64,000 nucleotides of DNA, from positions 496,001-560,000 of the forward strand of contig JAUFSD010000025.1 in NCBI GenBank assembly GCA_033030425.1. Direction: 5' to 3'. Source of the stretch: Verpa conica (Eukaryota; Ascomycota; Pezizomycetes; Pezizales; Morchellaceae). The notes under the pieces were generated by a model. That model was not told the origin of the DNA and did not search any database. It saw only the letters and a list, made by a program, of their open reading frames with translations. The position numbers and the translations under genes were made by a program. Within the stretch, counting starts at the first letter, position 1. Every line of letters starts with the position of its first letter. This document shows, in pieces, positions 36,980 through 46,808 of this stretch.

Positions 36980-37341
36980 GGAACATTACAGAAATGGAGG
37001 AATGGTTGTGTCGGGTTATTTTTGATTACTGTTTATCTGTTTTTGGACCGGAGCATGGAATGCCCTGGCTTGTTTATGTATGTTTTTGTTTTAGTATAAA
37101 ACCTGCCGTGTCTAGCTAGTTTTGGGTCGGCAGGATTCAGCTACCTAAGTTAGTTATCAATATATGCAATTGACCGGCTACCTTTAGTTCATATCGGTAT
37201 ATTAGCCTACCGAGTCTAGTCTAGTTAGTCAATCTTTTTGAAATAGCTACTAGGCTTAGCCTGAAACCTTCCCTACCACAATTATCCACTAGGTTAGTGC
37301 CGAGCAGTGCTTGCACTAAACTAGTGTGTGATTGTGTTACA
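36980..37341. repeat. Interrupted old repeat, then inverted-repeat arm 1 (37074-37341)
   Basis: 36985-37073 continues the element split by L1b. 37074-37341 (TTATGTATGT ... GATTGTGTTACA) is found again in reverse orientation at 39341-39610, with scattered substitutions. One end is TGTAACACAATC; neither copy has a convincing target duplication. Confidence 0.65.
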
Positions 37342-38160
37342 CTATTATAGAGCTAACAACCTATTCAGAATCACGAGAACCTCCTCCAGCAAAACCTCCC
37401 TGCCTGCCTGCCCCTGATGGCCCTGGGCCACCAACAAACAATGTACTGGTACAAACACTCCGTGTCCAACGCTTCAATGTGACTCCCCAGAGAACCCCCA
37501 GCGTGACAGCTGCAGCAAAACCCCTCCAGGACCTCTAGCAAGCCTCCAGCAGCCCCCAGGCCACCAAGCAAACAATCTACCCGTCGAGGTACGAACCCCT
37601 CCATGTCGAATGTGTTGATGTGACCTCCAGAGACCCCCAGAGCAACAGCTGCAGAAAGACTCCCCCCAGGACCTCCAGCAAGCCTCCAGCAGCCTCCGGG
37701 CCACCAAGCAAACAATCTACCCATGACGGTACGAACCCCCTGTGTTCTACGCCTCGACGTGACCCCCAGACAACTCCCAGCGTAACAGCAGGCAGGCAGG
37801 CAGGCAGCAAGCAGGGGGCAGGTGGGGAAAGGGGTAAAGCAGCAGTATTTTGTATATAGACTAGAAAATGTACATAGTGAAATGAATAAATTTTTGAAGA
37901 CTCCGAACCGTGACTACCAGCGTGACTACCAGTGTGACTAGTAAAACCCTTCCAGAGACGGCTATAGAGTCCCCTGATGTCTCCTGACACCTCCAGAGTT
38001 GACTATAGGAGTCTTTGTGGCTCTCCTGAGAGTTCTGACAGCTAGCCGAGCGTCTCTGAGACAAACCCCGTCTCTTGATCGTCAAATTCCACCAACTGTA
38101 TCCTAAGCCTCAGATGCATCTGATGCATCTGAGAGAAACCTTCAAGTTTGCTGATGGAGT
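37342..38160. repeat. Short satellite: about three 133-140-bp units
   Basis: The string CCACCAA..AAACAAT recurs at 37428, 37561 and 37701. Each time it is followed by GGTAC(G/A)AAC, a CGAYGTGA-like motif and a CCTCCAG-rich run. The frames at 37371-37990 on both strands are produced by the repeat. 37791-37810 is a GGCA tetranucleotide run. I see no gene to 38160. Confidence 0.6.
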
Positions 38161-38515
38161 TTAAGCGTGTAATACTGAACAAAGTAACATACTGAATTGA
38201 TTCTATAGTATGAATTAAAGTCCAAGATGAAGGGAAAACGGCCACCTATTCATCAGCAAGCTAAAATTTGTATCAGGAGAGACAAGCACTGTGTCAGGTT
38301 ACAGGCTTAGAGAATTATACATCAGATGCATCTGCACTGTCCTGATAGAACTTCTAGGAGCTCCAGTCTCATGATGTCTCCTGACTTCTCCCAGAAGGCT
38401 CCAGAGACTTTGGTGGAGTCTCCTGGAGCACCCAAAACTCTAAGATACTTTCTATTGTAGCTTTGTCTAACGGAGCCCTAAAAGCCCTAACAGCAGCCTT
38501 TAAAGCACTGTGAAA
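38161..38515 (-). repeat. Second copy of the diverged L2-like repeat
   Basis: Its first part parallels the middle of L2 (GTGTAATACTGAACAAAGTA; GGGAAAACGGCCACCTATT against GGGAGAACGGCCCGCTATT). From 38250 it is the second copy of 35230-35485. No coding content. Confidence 0.55.
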
Positions 38516-39340
38516 AACTGGCCTATACAATTGTCCAGGCTACCACCCGTCGAGCTCAGAGCTCAGTTCGAAGGTATAAGATACCCACTACCAAGGTCTC
38601 TTCAGTCAATGGTAGTAGTTGTTCCTTTAAATTGCACAAGAGAGTTATGAACTACGATATCGTCAAGGTTCACTAGAGTTAGTTTGATAGAGCGGAAAGT
38701 TGTTCAGTTGAAGCACGAAAGTCACAAGTAAAGGCTCTTTAAATCTGAAAGGTAAAGGTAGTTCGATAGATTCAAATATATTGATAAGACTCGTTCTTCC
38801 CGTTGATGTTCTGTTTCACGGATAGATATGCAGGGATGCCAGGTGGATACTAAGTGACGGATCATGCACGCAAGGGAATTGGAGTGAGTCGTAGCGACGA
38901 CTCATGCATGAAGGAGAAAAGGGAAGGAGGTGAGGACGGGGTTTTTGGGTATAAATAGGGAGCTTCGCTCCCCTCTTGTAATAGTTTTTCTCTTTCTTCT
39001 TTACGCAACGTTCTCTTCAGTTAGACTCAATAGAAGCTTTCTCTTCTCGCTGCCTCTCTACTATTACATCGCTACGCGATCGCTGAACCCACTGCGACTA
39101 CATCACAAATTCTTGGTATTTTGCTTGCAACGGATAGTTGCCTGGCCATTAAGTTAGTTGTGTCTTGTGGTTACGCTGTCCCTACGCTGTCCCCCTTGAA
39201 ATTCTGGTAAAGAGACAAATCTGCCGACTATTTTATATACCGCGGTTTGGGCTCACGGATTTATTCTAAATCCTAATACAAATGTCTGGGAACCCCCAAA
39301 GACCCTGAAAACCTGCCAAGCAATTACGCCATACAATACA
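38516..39340 (+). repeat. Arm 1 of a large inverted repeat (element X), carrying a 388-bp insertion
   Basis: 38521-38813, 39207-39290 and 39291-39340 match, in reverse orientation, 41704-41998, 41607-41703 and 40943-40992. The only large difference is the insertion at 38814-39201. The arm ends at an ATACA followed by the TGTAACAC repeat of 39341. Confidence 0.7.
38814..39201 (+). mobile_element. 388-bp insertion in element X, TSD TTCTG
   Basis: Absent from the inverted copy of X, where the site reads straight through. Flanked by TTCTG on both sides (38809-38813 and 39202-39206). Ends are TTTCACGG and CCTTGAAA. It contains a TATA-like GTATAAATAGGG followed by CT-rich sequence, so it may be a short LTR or a promoter-bearing non-autonomous element. 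The frame at 38930-39157 lies downstream of that TATA but shows no known domain. Confidence 0.65.
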
Positions 39341-39610
39341 TGTAACACAATCACACACTAGTTTAGTTCAAGCACTGCTCGGTACTATTCTAGTGGATGA
39401 ATTGTGGTAGAGGGAGGTTTCAGGCTAAGCCTAGTAACTATCTCAAAGAGATTGACTAACTAGACTAGACTCGGTAGGCTAATATACTGATATGAACTAA
39501 AGGTAGCCGGTCAATTGCATATATTGATAACTAACTTAGGTGACTGAATCCTGCCGACCCAAAACTAGCTAGACACGGCAGGTTTTATACTAAAACAAAA
39601 ACATACATAA
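39341..39610 (+). repeat. Inverted-repeat arm 2, partner of 37074-37341
   Basis: TGTAACACAATCACACACTA ... AAACATACATAA, the reverse complement of 37074-37341. The two arms bracket 2.0 kb of other repeats, so this is either a large foldback or two opposed insertions of one short element. Confidence 0.65.
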
Positions 39611-40310
39611 TGTTGTAGGCACCCGATAAGAGGAGTATTCTGGGAACCATGAAGACCACTTGTTTGACTATCTAGGTAACTTAATCCCTTGTTCGTTTCT
39701 TAAACGTAACAGGGGTTTGGGGAGAAGCACGTGTGAATATTATTGCTGGCGGCTATCTCCTGCAGGGCGCCCCACTGTGCCACCCACCGGGTGCTGGGGG
39801 GGCCCCTCAGAGTTGCTGTAAACGCATAGTAAAAACACAAGCTTTGGACCCCAAAAGTAACCCCTGGAGCGTCAGGAAAATTCGTCCGTCCGAACCAAAT
39901 CCGGAGGGTATATGAGAGGGCATGATTTGGAGCTGACTGGTGAAAGAATCGAGGAAATCGGATAAGAACTGACGGAGTTGTGCCCTCCGCCAGTCGGGGC
40001 ATGTTTCTTGACAAACTAACGGTATGAAGGAAGGCCCCGCTTCCCAGTACTGCTTGCTGATTAGTACCAAAGGGCTTTGGTGACTCTCTGCCACGAGGGA
40101 ACATGCAAGGACGGAACAGATACGGTGGTTAGTACACTTATCGGCCCGTCCGCAGAGTACAGATTGGTTCACTAACAGCTTTACATGATTGCATTACTCT
40201 AGTACACCTTTGGGCTTGACTAGAATAGACGATAGGGCCGGGACAAAGTGCTTGGACTGGTCGGGATTTGTATAAGTATGGGGGGAATGTATTTGTATTG
40301 GTGTTGTTAC
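39611..40310. repeat. Diverged L1-related element
   Basis: Shares with L1 the tracts GGGCGCCCCACTGTGCCACC, AAGCTTTGGACCCC and GTCAGGAAAATTCGTCC. Matches the window end (63730-64000) more closely: AGGCACC-GATAAGA, TTCTGGGAACC and GAAGACCACTTGTTTGAC. Its right end is cut by the L2 LTR at 40311. No gene. Confidence 0.6.
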
Positions 40311-40926
40311 TGTGAAGAATAGCGGAGTAACAGCTTAGGACGCAAGTCCTAATGGTATAACTCTACAGGTACGGTGCAAAGAAAGAAGCGTAAAGCCAGT
40401 GAGTGGGTGGTAGCAACAGAATAAACTATTACTATAAAAAACAGGCAAGCGAGAATTCTGAGCATGTAATACCAAACAAGATAGCGTAGTAGATTGTTGT
40501 CTATGTCTAGAGAATTACTGTCCCAGAAAGAGGGAGAACGGCCCGCTATTTATACAGAAAGGTCCTTTATCCTCCAACCGAGATAACTATGTAAAAATCG
40601 AGGTGGGAACGCCGTTTAACCTTGAAAACCGTAACAAAGTAAAGGTAACCAAAAGAAATGAGTAATACAATGCTTGTAAGCGAAATGGTGTGTTGAGTAA
40701 ACATAAATGAGCGCAACAAAATATAACTCATAACAAATGGCGCAATACATGTGAGTAATAAGGTATGCGACCTTTCAATAAACATTAGTAGTTATGTAAA
40801 AATGTAATAAATGTAAAAATGTATCAAGAAAACAATCAGACCTGTCGTCGTAATAAAATGTAGCAAATGGAGATAAAATATTATACAAACAAGGAAAGAC
40901 AGACTGAGAATCTCGAAAAAATAATA
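40311..40926 (-). mobile_element. Solo LTR, family L2, copy a (616 bp, TSD GTTAC)
   Basis: Read on the minus strand it starts TATTATTTTTTCGAGATTCT (first base pair mutated from TG) and ends CTATTCTTCACA. GTTAC flanks both sides (40306-40310, 40927-40931). The LTR holds a TATA motif (TATAAATAG) upstream of a pyrimidine-rich stretch, as expected for an LTR promoter. No internal genes are attached. Confidence 0.85.
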
Positions 40927-40931
40927 GTTAC

Positions 40932-42000
40932 TGTGTTGTAAGATTTGTATTGTATGGCGTGATTGCTTGGCAGGTTTTCAGGGTCTTCGGGGTGTTATTT
41001 TTCGAGATTCTCAGTCTGTTTTTCCTTGTTTGTTTAACATTTTATCTCCATTTGCTACATTTCATTACGATGACAGTTCTGATTGTTTTCTCGATACATT
41101 TTTACATTTATTACATTTTTACATAACTACTAATGTTTATCGAAGGTCACATACCTTATTACTCACATGTATTGCGCCATTTGTTATGAGTCATATTTTG
41201 TTGCGCTCATTTATGTTTACTCAACACACCATTTCGCTTACAAGCACTGTATTACTCATTTCTTTTGGTTACCTTTACTTTGTTACAGTTTTCAGGGTCA
41301 AACGGCATTCCCACCTCGGTTTTCACATAGTTATCTCGGTTGGAGGATAAAGGACTTCTTTGTATAAATAGCGGACCGTTCTCCCTCTTTCTGGGACAGT
41401 AATTCTCTAGACATAGACACCAATCTACCATGCTATCTTGTTTGGTATTACATGCTCAGACTTCTCGCTTGCCTATTCTTTATAGTAATAGTTTATTCTG
41501 TTGCTACTACCAATTCACTGGCTTTACGTTTCTTTCTGTGCATCGTACCTGTAGAGTTATACCATTAGGACTTGCGTCCTAAGCTGTTACTCCGCTATTC
41601 TTCACAGGGGGTTCTCAGGCGTTTGTATTAGGATTTAGAAGAAATCCGCGAGCCCAAACCGTGGTATATAAAATAGTTGGCAGATTTGTCTCTTTACCAG
41701 AACATCAACAGGAAGAACAAGTCTTATCAATATATTTGAATCTATCGAACTACCTCTACTTTTTAACTCTATTGCAAACACTTTGCTTGTGACTTCTGAA
41801 GCTTCAACTGAACAACTTTCTGCTTTATCTAACTAACTCTAGTGAGTCTTGACGATATCATTGTTCGTAACTCTCTTGTGCGATTTAAAGAAACAACTAC
41901 TACCGTTGACTGAAAAGACCTTGGTAGTTGGTATCTTATACCTTCGGACTGAACTCCAAGCTTAACGGGACATAGCCTGGACAATTGTATAGGCCAGTTT
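40932..42000 (-). repeat. Arm 2 of inverted element X, interrupted by an L2 LTR
   Basis: Reverse-complement partner of 38516-39340 without its 388-bp insertion, but with an L2 LTR at 40993-41606. Together the arms form a large inverted repeat around 39341-40931. The right end meets Helitron-unit sequence at about 42001. Confidence 0.7.
40993..41606 (+). mobile_element. Solo LTR, family L2, copy b (614 bp)
   Basis: TGTTATTTTTCGAGATTCT ... CTATTCTTCACA, inverted relative to copy a and only 66 bp from it. It splits element X exactly where the other X copy is continuous (a run of G). The flanks are CGGGG (40988-40992) and GGGGG (41607-41611), an imperfect target duplication in a G run. Frames at 40967-41367 lie in the LTR and are not genes. 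Confidence 0.83.
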
Positions 42001-42252
42001 TACAGCGACTCTCTGTCTCCCGTACCCTGGCAGCAAATATCTGCCTTTCTGGACCTTGACTGGACAGCAACTCCCTTTCTTGTGCCCTGGGAGAGAACCT
42101 CTGCCTGCAAGCACCCTTTATATCGATTGATATAGAGTCCCTGCGCTGACCATACATATATAAATAGTGATTAGACAACTTTCCTGCCTTGAGAGACAAT
42201 ACATTCCTCTTCCAGCTCCTGCTCCAGTTCTCGATCCTGTTCTCGCTCCCGT

Positions 42253-42934
42253 TGTAGCGGCGGGGCTTAGGGAGAGTACCTAGGTGACGGGGTACAGCGG
42301 GACTTTGGATGCGTTTTCAGCGGAGCAAAGAAACAACGGCGAGAACTTGGACAGCGACAATGATTCTTCAGTGGAATCCTTGGATATAAAAGATCCAAGG
42401 AAGCAATGGAATTTTTCAATAGAAAAACTTAGGAAACAAGAGATTGCGTAACAAAAGAAAGTCCTCCACGAGGCGGGGTGAAGCCCCGCTTATATACAAA
42501 AAACCCCAACCCTCCGAACCCTATTCCTCTGTCCATGTTACCTAAAGTTGCTTCAACAATTACAAATTCCCTTGGATATACCATATCCTTCTCCTAAGTC
42601 ACTTTCCTATACTAACCCTGTACTAAAGATACAAGTGCCCCTTCGGGACCTTTCGGACGTCCTATTCCCATTCTGTCTTCTCCGACATATGCGCAGAACC
42701 TAAAAAAGCTTAACCCCCAAAATCTGGCATCCCATCAACATCCCGTGTGACGGTGTGGGCCTAAAGAACCCCTTTCGGGACTCCTTCGTAAACGGGCTAT
42801 GTTACGGCGCACGCAATTGGCTTGATCTCCTCGTGGGGGCAATACTGAAGGTGACCCGCTTCCGCAGGCGCCGGTCCAGTTTGGAATCGATCGCTCTATA
42901 CGTTTCCCCGGTACCTCCGAGACTGCCTGCAACA
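42253..42934 (+). mobile_element. Solo LTR, family L3 (682 bp, TSD CCCGT)
   Basis: Starts TGTAGCGGCGGGGC and ends CTGCCTGCAACA; CCCGT flanks both sides (42248-42252, 42935-42939). It lies inside a CTCGCTCCCGTT-type minisatellite, whose register is restored when the element is removed. The ATCCTTGGATATAAAAGATC tract recurs in the older remnant at 33617. Confidence 0.85.
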
Positions 42935-43080
42935 CCCGTTCTTGATCCCGTTCTCGCTCCCGTTCTCGATCCTGTTCTCGCTCCCGTTCTCGATCCTGTT
43001 CTCGCTCCCGTTCTCGATCCTGTTCTCGCTCCCGTTCTCGATCCTGTTCTCGCTCCCGTTCTCCATGCCGTTCTCGATCC
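42935..43080. repeat. Minisatellite, 24-bp units (GTTCTCGATCCTGTTCTCGC-type)
   Basis: About six units of GATCCTGTTCTCGCTCCCGT plus TCTC. It produces long artefactual frames on both strands (42755-43364). The same type of array stands in the leader of the other oxygenase copies (46020-46200, 53300-53565). Confidence 0.85.
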
Positions 43081-43390
43081 TGATCTCGTTCTCGATTCCG
43101 CTCTTGCTCCCACTCCCACTCCCGATGCAGCTCTTGTTCCAGTTCTCACTACTGTTGTTTAGGTTGGTTTCCAGCTCTCTTTCATTAGTTTCTTTTGTGT
43201 GCTCTATTTGCGTGTATGTGATATTGGGTTTAGCAACCCACCCCGGTTTGCTTCACAGACGCAGCGCTCCTAGGCCGCATCAACTCGTACATGTACGGTT
43301 GACAGGGAGTTTCTTTTCAGAGAGCAGTGAAGCGTGGCAATTTGGCCCGCAGGTACGGCTTTGACTCTGAGTCTGACTCGAGTCTCTGCC

Positions 43391-44004
43391 TGTTATTTTT
43401 CGAGATTCTCAGTCTGTCTTTCCTTGTTTGTATAACATTTTATCTCCATTTGCTACATTTCATTACGACGGCAGAACTGATTGTTTTCTTGATACATTTT
43501 TACATTTATTACATTTTTACATATCTATTAATGTTTATCGAAGGTCGCATACCTTATTGCTTACATGTATTGCGCCATTTGTTATGAGTCATATTTTGTT
43601 GCGCTCATTTATGTTTACTTAACAGACCATTTCGCTTACAAGCACTGTATTACTCATTTCTTTTGGTTACCTTTACCTCGTTACGGTTTTCAGGGTCAAA
43701 CGGCGTTCCCACCTTGGTTTTCACATAGTTATCTCGGTTGGAGGATAAAGGACTTTTCTGTATAAATAGCGGGCCGTTCTCCCTCTTTCTGGGACAGTAA
43801 TTCTCTAGACATAGACACCAATTCACTACGCTATCTTGTTTGGTATTACATGCTCAGACTTCTCGCTTGCCTGTTCTTTATAGTAATAGTTTATTCTGTT
43901 GCTACTACCAATTCACTGGCTTTACGCTTCTTTCTTTGTATCGTACCTGTAGTGTTATACCATTAGGACTTGCATCCTAAGCTGTTACTCCGCTATTCTT
44001 CACA
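43391..44004 (+). mobile_element. Solo LTR, family L2, copy c (614 bp, TSD CTGCC)
   Basis: TGTTATTTTTCGAGATTCT ... CTATTCTTCACA with CTGC(C) on both sides (43386-43390 and 44005-44009). The paralogous leader of unit 1 keeps the empty site (GAGTCTCTGCCCTACTCTGC near 46455), which proves the insertion boundaries independently. Confidence 0.9.
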
Positions 44005-44349
44005 CTGCCCTATACTGCACCCTTGCCGTGGGGATAAAGCTTTCTTGGGAAATAAAGGTCCGCTCCTTCGGAGTTGAAATTTGGTGATTGTGACCTGCTC
44101 ACACGCCCTCCTGGTAGAGATTTTAAACACCCATCTTTTTTGATTTGTGGACGTGATTACACCATATACCCTTCTGCTAGAGGTTTTAAAAGCCTACGTG
44201 TGATGGAATCACATACCTGCTGCCTGTTGCTATATGCGCTTGCTGCTACCTGCTACCTGCTACCTGCTACCTACTACCGGTTCTTTATTTAATCTTTTTA
44301 CTTTCTTAGCTTTACCTTAAAAAATATAGACTGACGAGAGAGAAAAAAC

Positions 44350-44844
44350 ATGACTTCTAGTTCCTATCTTGCAAAAGTTCTCCATTTGATTGAGAGTGGT
44401 GCTTTCACCCGTCAAAGTCTTCCTTATCCTATGCCTAGAAGAAGTTCTTTAGAGGCAAAAGTGGAGAATATTTGGAGAGATTGAATGGCTACAAGACAGA
44501 ACCAAGTTGTGGCTATATCACCTATTACCTATCTTAAACTATATGACAGATTTCATGGAGGAGAGACAGGACTGCTAGCATCTATTGCAGAGCATGAAGG
44601 TGCTATTAGAACCTTCTCCTACTATTCTTCTTCTCTTGAGCCTTTAGAAATTAGAGACTCCGAGGGAGTTGTGTTAGGATATAGGTTTAAGATAGAGCCA
44701 GCTCTTCTTAATACATTGAGGGAATCAGATATCTTACTGCCTGATAGAACTCCCAGGAGAAGAGGTGGTGGAGGAGATCCTGAAGCTCGTGGAGTTTTTG
44801 ATACAAGACATTATGCAATTTGGGCAGATTATATGCATAACTAG
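44350..44844 (+). pseudogene. 2OG-Fe(II) oxygenase gene fragment (third unit)
   Basis: About 90 percent identical to the first 160 codons of the oxygenase at 46809. Codon 45, a Trp there, is TGA here (44482-44484). The frame is cut off after ADYMH, before the HxD motif, so no catalytic core remains. Confidence 0.85.
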
Positions 44845-45239
44845 ATTTTAATTAATTTTTTGGAGTTTAGATTAAATTTACGTCACCTTATAGTTATCCT
44901 CTACTGAAGATTTTTATCAAACTAGCAATGGGTGGTGGATACTGGGAGCGCTTGGGTGGCTTGGGTGGCTGGTGGTTACCCGGCCTACCCCTTTGTGTTG
45001 ACAGGCGACATCAGCGTACCTCTCCTGCTTGCTACCCCCCCTATTGCTACCGACAAACACCTATCTACTGCCATATCGACTGGATTTTGCTGCTTGTGAG
45101 TACCCCCCCATTTAGACGTCATTTGCATGCTTCGCTGACCTCCATATCGACCCCCATATCGACCCCCCTGCTGGCCTCAATTCTCTGTCTATTTAGACCT
45201 CTTTTCGCCGCCTTTTCTGACGTCTCTCCGACGCCAACT

Positions 45240-45945
45240 GCCCGCCCGCCCGCCCGCCCGCCCGCCTGCTCTGGCAGCAAACCTCTGCCTACCTGGATCT
45301 TGACCAGACATCGACTGCCTGCTTGCTTCGCCCCAGCAGCAACCCCCCCCCTAGGAACGAACCTCTGCCTCTCTGGACCTCGACCAGACATCGACTGCCT
45401 GCTTGCTTCGCCCCAGCAGCAACCCCCCCCTAGGAACGAACCCCTGCAGCAGATACCTCCTCTGGACCTCGACCGGACAGCGACTGCCTGCTTGCCTGCT
45501 TGCCTGCTTGCTCGGACAGCGAACCTCTGACTATCTGGACCTCGACCAGACATCGACTGCGTGCTTGCTTTGCCCCAGCAGCAACCCCCCCTAGGAATGA
45601 ACCCCTCTGGACCTCGATCGGACATCGACTGCGTGCCTGCTTTGCCCCAGCAGCAACCTCCCCCCCTAGGAACGAACCCCCACCTGGACCTCGACCAGAC
45701 AGCGACTCTCGTACCCTGGGAGAGAACCTCTGCCTTTCTGGACCTCGACTGCGTGCTTGCTTCGCCCCAGCAGCAACCCCCCCCCCTAGGAACGAACCCC
45801 TGCAGCAGAGACCTCTTCTGGACCTCGACCAGACAGCGACTCTCTGTCTCCCGTGCCCTGGCAGCAAACCTCTGCCTTTCTGGACAGCGACTCCCTTTCT
45901 CACGCGCCCTGGGAGAGAACCTCTGCCTGCAAGCACCCTTTGTAT
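45240..45945. repeat. Minisatellite of about 60-110-bp units
   Basis: Repeated GACCTCGACC(A/G)GACA(G/T)CGACT, CCCAGCAGCAACCCCCC, TAGGAACGAACC and CTCTGCC(T) blocks in variable order, starting with a CCCG tetranucleotide run (45240-45264). The long frames here on both strands are repeat artefacts. A matching array lies at 52690-53170. Confidence 0.85.
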
Positions 45946-46019
45946 CGATTGATATAGAATCCCTGCGCTGACCATACATATATAGACAGTAATTAGACAA
46001 CTGTCCCGCCTTGATCTAC

Positions 46020-46205
46020 AACACGTTCTTCCTCCTGTTCTCGCTCCAGCTCGAGTTCACACTCCGCTCCGCTCCCATTCTCGCTCCTGATCCCACTCCC
46101 GTTTTCGCTCTTGCTCTCGATACCGCTCCCGATCCCACTCCTGTTTCCGCTCTCGATCCCGCTCTCAATCCCGCTCTCAATCCCGCTCTCGCTCCCACTC
46201 CAATT
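46020..46205. repeat. CTCGCTCC-type minisatellite in the unit 1 leader
   Basis: Degenerate copies of CTCGATCCCGCTCTC / CTCGCTCCCACTCC upstream of the oxygenase gene, followed by TTTAGGTTGGTTCCCAGC and, at about 46346, a GTACATGTAC palindrome. This order is shared with the fragment at 42935-43310. Confidence 0.75.
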
Positions 46206-46808
46206 ATCGCTACCGTTCTTTAGGTTGGTTCCCAGCTCTCTTTCGTCAGTTTCTTTATGTGTTCTATTTGCGTGTGTGATATTGGGTTTAGCAACCCACC
46301 CCCGGTTCGCTTCACGGACGCAGCGCTCCTAGGCCGCATCGACTCGTACATGTACAGTTGACAGGGAGTTTCTCTTCTTTCTGTGAAAGAAGAGAGCAGT
46401 GAAGCGTGGCAATTCGGCCTGCAGGTACGGCTTTGACTCTGAGTCTGACTCGAGTCTCTGCCCTACTCTGCACCCTTGCCGTGGGGATAAAGCTTTCTCG
46501 GGAAATAAAGGTCCGCTCCTCCGGAGTTGAAATACGGCACCGCTGTGACTTGCTCACGCAACGCCCTCCTGGTAGAGATTATAAACACCCGTCTTGTTCG
46601 ATCTGTAGACGTGATTACACCGTATACCCTCCTGCTAGAGGTTTTAAAAGCCCACGTATGATGGAATCATGCATCTGCTACCTGCTACTTGCTACCTGCT
46701 ACCTGCTACTTGCTGCCTGCTGCCTGCTATCTGCTACCTGCTCTTTACTTAACCTTTTACTTTCTTAGCTTTACTTTAAAAAATATAAACTGACGGGAGA
46801 GAAAAGAC

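Larger units (their letters stand above)
42001..44921 (+). mobile_element. Broken Helitron-unit fragment (leader plus oxygenase 5' half)
   Basis: From about 42001 (CAGCGACTCTCTGTCTCCCG) this parallels 45835-47290 of unit 1: the same minisatellite leader, the same ACATACATATATA stretch, the GTACATGTAC palindrome, and the start of the oxygenase gene. It has since taken an L3 LTR (42253-42934) and an L2 LTR (43391-44004). It ends inside the oxygenase frame at about 44840, followed by 80 bp of unknown AT-rich sequence before unit 1. Confidence 0.75.

Noticed and set aside
39336..39607. ATACA on both sides of the 39341 repeat as a target duplication
   Set aside because: The right-hand ATACA is also present in the inverted copy at 37074, so it belongs to the element itself and is not a duplication.
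40967..41367. 127-codon frame with hydrophobic stretches, repeated at 43428, 40567 and 62512
   Set aside because: It recurs only because it lies inside the L2 LTR, on either strand by copy orientation, and it contains copy-specific stops. LTR sequence, not a gene.
42755..43364. Long overlapping frames on both strands over the 24-bp array
   Set aside because: Their length comes only from a repeat whose period is a multiple of three and lacks stops; the products are low-complexity and lack homology.
45119..46000. 293-codon minus-strand frame and its plus-strand partners
   Set aside because: Made wholly of minisatellite units; the frames differ between the otherwise similar arrays at 45260 and 52690, so no protein is conserved.
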